Assembly: GCA_018241265.1 (NCBI GenBank) | Contig: JAFEEF010000026.1 | Coordinates: 1 to 64,000 of the forward strand | Direction of reading: 5' to 3' | From: Pseudomonadota bacterium | GTDB lineage: Bacteria > Pseudomonadota > Gammaproteobacteria > Burkholderiales > Burkholderiaceae_C | DNA length: 64,000 nucleotides | In this document: one piece after another, positions 59,437 to 64,000 of the stretch | How positions within the stretch are numbered: the first letter of the stretch is position 1 | Layout: each line of letters begins with the position of its first letter | Notes under the pieces: model-generated | Told to the model about the DNA's origin: nothing | Database searches by the model: none | What the model saw: only the letters and a program-made list of their open reading frames with translations | Made by a program: the position numbers and the translations under genes

Positions 59437-61437
59437 ATGACCTCCGACCGCGACACGATGTCCCCGAACGAATCGCGCCTGGCCGCCGAGGCGCTCCATC
59501 GTCGCGCGATGGAGCAGATGGCGCTCGACGAGTACGCGGCGCTCCCCCTCCTCGAAGCGGCCTACGCCGCGGCCGATCGGGCCGGTCTGCCGACGTTGTC
59601 CGGCCTTTGCGCGCGAGCCGCCGTCGTCGCGCTCAACTACGGCGAAGCCACCAGCGCCGGATTGCACGCGTGGACCGATCGCGTGGCGCGCACGGCAGCC
59701 GGCATGCCGTCCGGACCCGACGACGCCTCCCGCCGCGCCTGGTGGCTGGCGGGCGACCTGGCCTGCGTGTACGCCAGCGGCGCCGCCGACTATCGCTCCG
59801 CGTCCACGCTTCGGACACTCGACGACCTGAAGCCGCTGGTGCTGAACTCGGCGAGCGGCATCGACGATGACGCTCGCGCCATCGGTGCCCTCGTGCTGTT
59901 CGAGTACGCCGAGTTCGAGGACGACGAGCCCTTGTTCGATCGACTGGTCTCTGCCCTCTCGCCGTGGCTGCTCGACGAGCGCGGCCGCCCGCTGTACCGC
60001 GGTCGCGTGTGGCATCGCATCCATCGATGCGCCTTCACGATCGGCCCGACGCGACAGCGCGATACCCAACGCATCGATCCGGCCGCGGCCGAAGGCAAGG
60101 CGCTCGAAATCGCCGAGCGCCACGGCCTCGTGCGGCTGGAGGCCGCCGTGCTGGCGGTGCGCGGCTTCTACGCCAACGTGCGGCAGGACGACGCCGTCGC
60201 GCGTGCGAGCTGCGAGCGGCTCGGGCAGATCGCCGACTTCCAGCGACCGATGGAGGCCGCGTGGTACTACTTCCTGCGCGGCCAGGCCTGCGCGCGCGCC
60301 GAGTCGCTCACCCAGGCATCGCTGTTCTATGCCCAGGCCGTCGACGCGGGACGCCGCGCCGAAGCGGCGCCGGCCGCGCAACAGACCTTCCTGATCGGCC
60401 ATGCCGGCATGCTCGCGGCCTTGGGCCGATGGGACGAGGCCGATGCGATCTACGCCGAATTGCTGGCCACGCAGTCGGGACGCGACCGCGACATCACGGC
60501 CTGCCGGCGCGACCTCGCGTACCTTCAGCGCATGACCGCGACGGGCGATGCCGCGACGATCTCGCCAGCCCGGCAGGCCTTGCTGGCACGCGCCGAAGCG
60601 TTGCGGTGGTCGGCCTTCTATCTGGCCTCGCCGCGCACGACCGCGGATTTCCTCGTCGCGGCGTTGCGCGACCGCGAGACGACCGGCACCGTCGAGGCCT
60701 TCATCGCCGGCACCGTCCGCTCGCGTCGTCTGCCGGCGCGCCACGACTATCCGCGGCGCTGGCCGTGGACCGTGCGCATCGAGGCGATGGGCGGGCTGCG
60801 CGTCTTCGTCGACGGGGCGGAGGTACGTTTCGGCGCTCGCCCGCAGAAGCGCCCGATCGAACTGCTGAAGCTGCTGGTCGCGCACGGACCCCAGCCCGTC
60901 GGCGTCGATGTCGCGATCGACGCGCTCTGGCCGGAAGCCGCAGGCGACAACGCGAAGGGTTCGTTCGACATGACCTTGCTGCGCTTGCGCAAGCTGCTGG
61001 GTCACGACGAGGTGGTGAGCCTGGATGCCGGCCGCGTCGGGCTCGACCGCGAGCATGTCTGGGTCGACGCCTGGGAGTTCCTCGAGGACGAGCGCGCGCC
61101 CTACGGCGGGGCGCTGTTCGGCGACGACGCTGCGCAGCCCTGGTTCGCGCCGGCCCGCCGACGAATCCATGACCGGCATCTGCAACGGGTTCGACGACGG
61201 GCCGAGCAGTTCGAGGCCGAACAGCGGCCGGCCGATGCGCTCGCCTTGTACGTGAGCGCGCTCGACCAGGATCCGCTGGCCGAATCGATGACGCGCGGCG
61301 CCATGCGCTGCTGTATTGCGCTCGGGGAGCCGGCGCGGGCGATCGAGCTGTACGAGCAATGCCGCGATCGGCTGTCGTCGGCCCTCGGCGTCTCGCCGTC
61401 CGAAGCCACCCGCAAGATCGCCGACAGCCTGCGCTGA
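59437..61437 (+). CDS. BTAD regulator with C-terminal winged helix
   Basis: A 666-residue cytosolic regulator. The N-terminal 430 residues are TPR-like helices. Then comes a winged-helix domain (about 456-540: GGLRVFVDGAEVRFG, KLLVAHGPQPVGVD, AIDALWPEAAGDNAKGSFDMTL) followed by BTAD (about 545-660, RRRAEQFEAEQRPADALALYVS, IELYEQCRDRLSSALG). Thus the DNA-binding and BTAD pair lies at the C-terminus, the reverse of SARP proteins. No P-loop ATPase is present. No RBS is clear for ATG 59437; ATG 59458 is an alternative. The neighbouring GloVer protein gene downstream could be its target. Confidence 0.82.
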   Translation: MTSDRDTMSPNESRLAAEALHRRAMEQMALDEYAALPLLEAAYAAADRAGLPTLSGLCARAAVVALNYGEATSAGLHAWTDRVARTAAGMPSGPDDASRRAWWLAGDLACVYASGAADYRSASTLRTLDDLKPLVLNSASGIDDDARAIGALVLFEYAEFEDDEPLFDRLVSALSPWLLDERGRPLYRGRVWHRIHRCAFTIGPTRQRDTQRIDPAAAEGKALEIAERHGLVRLEAAVLAVRGFYANVRQDDAVARASCERLGQIADFQRPMEAAWYYFLRGQACARAESLTQASLFYAQAVDAGRRAEAAPAAQQTFLIGHAGMLAALGRWDEADAIYAELLATQSGRDRDITACRRDLAYLQRMTATGDAATISPARQALLARAEALRWSAFYLASPRTTADFLVAALRDRETTGTVEAFIAGTVRSRRLPARHDYPRRWPWTVRIEAMGGLRVFVDGAEVRFGARPQKRPIELLKLLVAHGPQPVGVDVAIDALWPEAAGDNAKGSFDMTLLRLRKLLGHDEVVSLDAGRVGLDREHVWVDAWEFLEDERAPYGGALFGDDAAQPWFAPARRRIHDRHLQRVRRRAEQFEAEQRPADALALYVSALDQDPLAESMTRGAMRCCIALGEPARAIELYEQCRDRLSSALGVSPSEATRKIADSLR

Positions 61438-61516
61438 CACTACTTTACGGGTCGTCGCAGCGCCGCGTGAGCGAGCCGTGAGCGGACGTCCAGGACCATG
61501 GCAACCACCTCAACCG

Positions 61517-62986
61517 ATGGATGCAGCCATGAACAAGACGCTCGAACCGATCGCTCGCCTACGACTCCTGCGGGTCGGCGCGGTAGCCGTTGCGCTCTGC
61601 GCTGTCACGGGATACGGGCACGCCGATCCGGTGATGGAGACCGTGCAGCATTCGTTCACCGGCGCCGACGGCGACTATCCAAGCTTCGGAACGCCGACAC
61701 TCGGCCAAGGCGGCAATCTCTATGGCGTCACCGAGCAGGGCGGCGCTTACCAGCTCGGCGCCATCTACAGGCTCGCGCCCGACGGTACCGAAACGCTGCT
61801 CTACTCGTTCCAGGGGAACGGCGACGGATTCCATCCGGCATGGACGCTGGCCCGCGACGCGGCGGGCAACCTCTACGGCACGGCGCAGCAGGACAGCACA
61901 GGGACCAGCCACGGGACGATCTTCCGGATCACGCCGAGCGGCATCTTCACAACGTTGCACGCGTTCGCGCCGTCCGGTGCCGAAGGCTGGCTGCAGGACA
62001 ACGCCATCACGATCGGCAACGACGGCCTCCTCTACGGCGTGGCTTTCGAAGGTGGAACGAACGGCGCCGGTACCTTCTTCCGCATGCGTACCGACGGCAG
62101 CCAGTTCACGGTGCTGTTCAATTTCGGCGCGGGGCCGGTGACGGACCAGGTCCTGGTGTACCCGCAGGCCGGCATCGTCCAAGGCGCCGACGGCAACTTC
62201 TACGGCCTGGCGACCGGCTTCGTGCAGCAGAACTTCTACAACGGCAACGGAGCCGTCTATCGCATCACGCCGGCCGGTGTGATGACGCCGCTCTACATCT
62301 TCACCGACCCGAGCATGGAACCGCCGATCGGCATGCCGCGACTCGACGCCGGCGGCAACCTCTACTTCTATGGCGACGTGCGCAATTCGACGATGACCGG
62401 GCGCATCTACAAGCTCGACACGGCCAACGCGCTCAGCACCTTGCATCACTTCGCGACGCAGGAAGGTGTTCCGACCTACTCGGGGCAGCTCCTGCTCGGC
62501 AAGGACGGCCGTCTCTACGGCACGACCTATTGGGGCGGGCCGAACGGCACCTGGGCGAGCGGACCCGGCACCGTCTTCAGTCTCGGGCTGGACGGGCAGT
62601 TCGCGGTGCTGCACGACTTCGGCAGCATCGCCGACGACGGCGCCAATTCGCAGTCGGGCCTCGTGACCGCCGCGGATGGAAGCTTGTGGGGCACGACCCG
62701 GATCGGCGGCACGACCGCTTCCGGCACCGTCTACCGACTCGCGAAGCCGGCCGAGCGGTTCCTGATCCAGCCAAGCACGATCAGCGTCGGACAGACGGCG
62801 ACGCTGCGGTGGTCGTCGACCAACACGACGAGCTGCGCGGCGTCTGGATCATGGGGGCCGACGCAGGAAGCCGTATCCGGTTCCATGAAGGTTGCCCCCA
62901 CGGGGCCGGGCACGTACACCTACACGCTGGCGTGCTCGGGTGCCGGCACGGTGACGCGCAGCGCGACGCTGGTCGTGAAGTCCTAA
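61517..62986 (+). CDS. secreted GloVer-type repeat beta-propeller protein
   Basis: A 489-residue exported protein. The signal peptide (LRLLRVGAVAVALCAVTGYGHA) ends about residue 40. The mature part has at least seven repeats of about 50 residues with the core GxLYGVTxxGGxxxxGxIYRLxPDGTxTxLYSF, such as NLYGVTEQGGAYQLG and RLYGTTYWGGPNG, the pattern of GloVer choice-of-anchor proteins. The C-terminal 70 residues resemble an Ig-like domain with a Cys pair (TTSCAASGS, LACSGAG). ATG 61517 or 61529 start. Convergent overlap with the GntR gene: stops share three bases. Confidence 0.8.
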   Translation: MDAAMNKTLEPIARLRLLRVGAVAVALCAVTGYGHADPVMETVQHSFTGADGDYPSFGTPTLGQGGNLYGVTEQGGAYQLGAIYRLAPDGTETLLYSFQGNGDGFHPAWTLARDAAGNLYGTAQQDSTGTSHGTIFRITPSGIFTTLHAFAPSGAEGWLQDNAITIGNDGLLYGVAFEGGTNGAGTFFRMRTDGSQFTVLFNFGAGPVTDQVLVYPQAGIVQGADGNFYGLATGFVQQNFYNGNGAVYRITPAGVMTPLYIFTDPSMEPPIGMPRLDAGGNLYFYGDVRNSTMTGRIYKLDTANALSTLHHFATQEGVPTYSGQLLLGKDGRLYGTTYWGGPNGTWASGPGTVFSLGLDGQFAVLHDFGSIADDGANSQSGLVTAADGSLWGTTRIGGTTASGTVYRLAKPAERFLIQPSTISVGQTATLRWSSTNTTSCAASGSWGPTQEAVSGSMKVAPTGPGTYTYTLACSGAGTVTRSATLVVKS

Positions 62987-63702
62987 GGGCGGACACCGAA
63001 CACCGGCACGCCGTCGCGCAGTGCCCGCATCAGCACATCCGGCGTCGCGCGGATGTGCGCTTCGAGCGCAAGCGCGGCACGCGCATCCTGGCCGCTCATC
63101 GCGAGCTCGAAGATCTCGGCGTGCTCGGCATGCACGTCGCGCGTCGCGGCGGGCAGCTTCATCGCGTAGCGCCGATAGCGCTCGCCGTGGCGCGACAGCA
63201 GACGCAGGATCCTGTAGGTCCACGGCGACGCACCGGCCGCGATCAAGGCCTCGTGGTAGCGGTTGTTCAGGAACTCCCAGCGGTGCCGGTCTTCGGGTCG
63301 GATCGGCTGCTCGATCGCCGACAGCTCGTCGTACGCCTTCTGCAGGCGCTCGCGCCAGGCCGGATCGCCGGATCGGATCGACTGGCGCAGCGCGTCGATC
63401 TCGATGTGGATGCGCAGCCGCGTCAGGTTCTCGAGATCGTCGACCGCGATCGGCGCGACCCGGAACCCGCGCTGCCCTTCGGCCATCACCAGCGCATCGC
63501 TGACGAGCCGCGTGATCGCCTCGCGCAAGGTGCCCGCGCTCACGCCGTAGCGCGCCTTCAGGTGCTCGACGCGCAGTTTCTCGTCGGGCCCGAGGCGCCC
63601 TTCGATGATGTCGTCGCGCAGCTCGGTGTAGGCGCGCTCGATCAGCGTGCGCGAGCCGCTCGCGCCATCGCCGGGCGGCTCCGGCATGGGGCGCTTGGCC
63701 AT
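62983..63702 (-). CDS. GntR-family transcriptional regulator (FadR/FCD type)
   Basis: A 239-residue regulator: N-terminal winged helix (about 20-85, IERAYTELRDDIIEGRLGPDEKL, VSAGTLREAITRLV), and an FCD-type all-helical ligand domain (about 95-225) with LRIHIEIDALRQSI, NNRYHEALIAAG and HAEHAEIFELAM, in which D/H/H residues can hold a metal. Such proteins sense carboxylates. It begins one base after the stop of the sigma-54-type regulator upstream. Confidence 0.9.
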   Translation of the reverse strand: MAKRPMPEPPGDGASGSRTLIERAYTELRDDIIEGRLGPDEKLRVEHLKARYGVSAGTLREAITRLVSDALVMAEGQRGFRVAPIAVDDLENLTRLRIHIEIDALRQSIRSGDPAWRERLQKAYDELSAIEQPIRPEDRHRWEFLNNRYHEALIAAGASPWTYRILRLLSRHGERYRRYAMKLPAATRDVHAEHAEIFELAMSGQDARAALALEAHIRATPDVLMRALRDGVPVFGVRP

Positions 63703-63703
63703 G

Positions 63704-64000
63704 TCAGTCGCGCGCGCGCTCGCGGGCCCGCGCGATGCGATAGCTGAGCTGCGGCCGGCTGATGCCGAGCGCACGCGCGGCCGCCGCGAGATTGCCGCCG
63801 GCACGCTCCACGGCCTCCTGCAGCAACGCGTCCTCGAGCGCATCGAGGCTCAGGCCGCGGCGCTGCACTTCGTCGTACAGCGCGGCGGAGTCATGCGGCG
63901 CGCCGCGCTCGAGCTGGCCCTGGGCATTGACCGTGACCGGCGGCGCCTGCGGCGGCGAGACGAACAGCTCGCCGACGTCGATGCGCTCGCCGGCGCTGCA
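63704..64000 (-). CDS. Fis-type C-terminus of a sigma-54-dependent regulator (partial)
   Basis: The last 98 codons of a gene that continues past the right edge. The C-terminal helix-turn-helix is ALLQEAVERAGGNLAAAARALGISRPQLSYRIARARE (read in pieces), the Fis-type domain found at the end of NtrC-like activators. The preceding SPPQAPPVTVNAQGQLE stretch is an ordinary linker. The AAA+ domain that would define the protein lies outside the window. Its stop is one base before the GntR start, so both are one transcript. Confidence 0.8.
   Translation of the reverse strand, partial: CSAGERIDVGELFVSPPQAPPVTVNAQGQLERGAPHDSAALYDEVQRRGLSLDALEDALLQEAVERAGGNLAAAARALGISRPQLSYRIARARERARD

Overview
The window is a chromosomal segment of a high-GC (clearly well above 60% by eye) betaproteobacterium of the order Burkholderiales. 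The evidence is the run Mth938-like / alaA / hom / thrC / moeA / moaD / moaE / clpB next to bcp and phoH, an order I know from Burkholderia and Ralstonia relatives, together with acu-, idn- and SSS-type catabolic genes. I cannot fix the genus. I see no rRNA, tRNA, IS element, prophage or CRISPR array. Coding density is high, and ATGA or GTGA stop/start overlaps are very common.

Layout. 0-2.1 kb: the 5' end of clpB, preceded by a terminator and a heat-shock-like promoter, then a CsgG-like secreted protein and a partner. 2.6-12.5 kb: one long minus-strand run of amino-acid genes (alaA, hom, thrC), molybdenum cofactor genes (mobB, moeA, moaD, moaE) and a 1130-residue SARP/BTAD ATPase regulator. 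12.6-17.2 kb: Mth938-like protein, Bcp peroxiredoxin, a structured candidate small RNA, PIN-PhoH ATPase and a coupled idonate/gluconate dehydrogenase pair. 17.2-21.8 kb: a hybrid histidine kinase, a small secreted protein, a beta-propeller gene remnant, a sirtuin and a small membrane protein.

21.9-28.9 kb is the least ordinary region. Two divergent arms hold an aspartyl/asparaginyl hydroxylase-like protein, a polysaccharide pyruvyl transferase and a glycosyltransferase-like protein on one side, and a DUF1826-like protein, a GNAT-like/2OG-Fe(II) oxygenase and a sulfotransferase/2OG-Fe(II) oxygenase fusion on the other. I read it as an undescribed modification pathway for a glycan or a small molecule; substrate and product are not visible.

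28.9-38.8 kb: LytS/LytR-type two-component pair, HAF-repeat secreted protein, DUF3311/SSS symporter, MltB-type lytic transglycosylase, M14 carboxypeptidase, and a DUF4157 protein paired with a small lipoprotein. 38.8-45.3 kb: a six-gene carboxylate operon (CoA ligase, enoyl-CoA hydratase, MFS, AcuR-like TetR, AcuI, periplasmic binding protein) with a visible promoter, a palindromic operator and a 15-codon coupled leader peptide. 45.5-55.9 kb: FecR/DUF6600 secreted protein and a cyclic-di-GMP locus: two tandem paralogous diguanylate cyclases divergent from a GGDEF-EAL-REC-PAS protein, a small protein and an HDOD protein. 56-64 kb: carboxylesterase with an AraC regulator, a second BTAD regulator, a GloVer-repeat secreted protein, a GntR regulator and the end of a sigma-54-type regulator.
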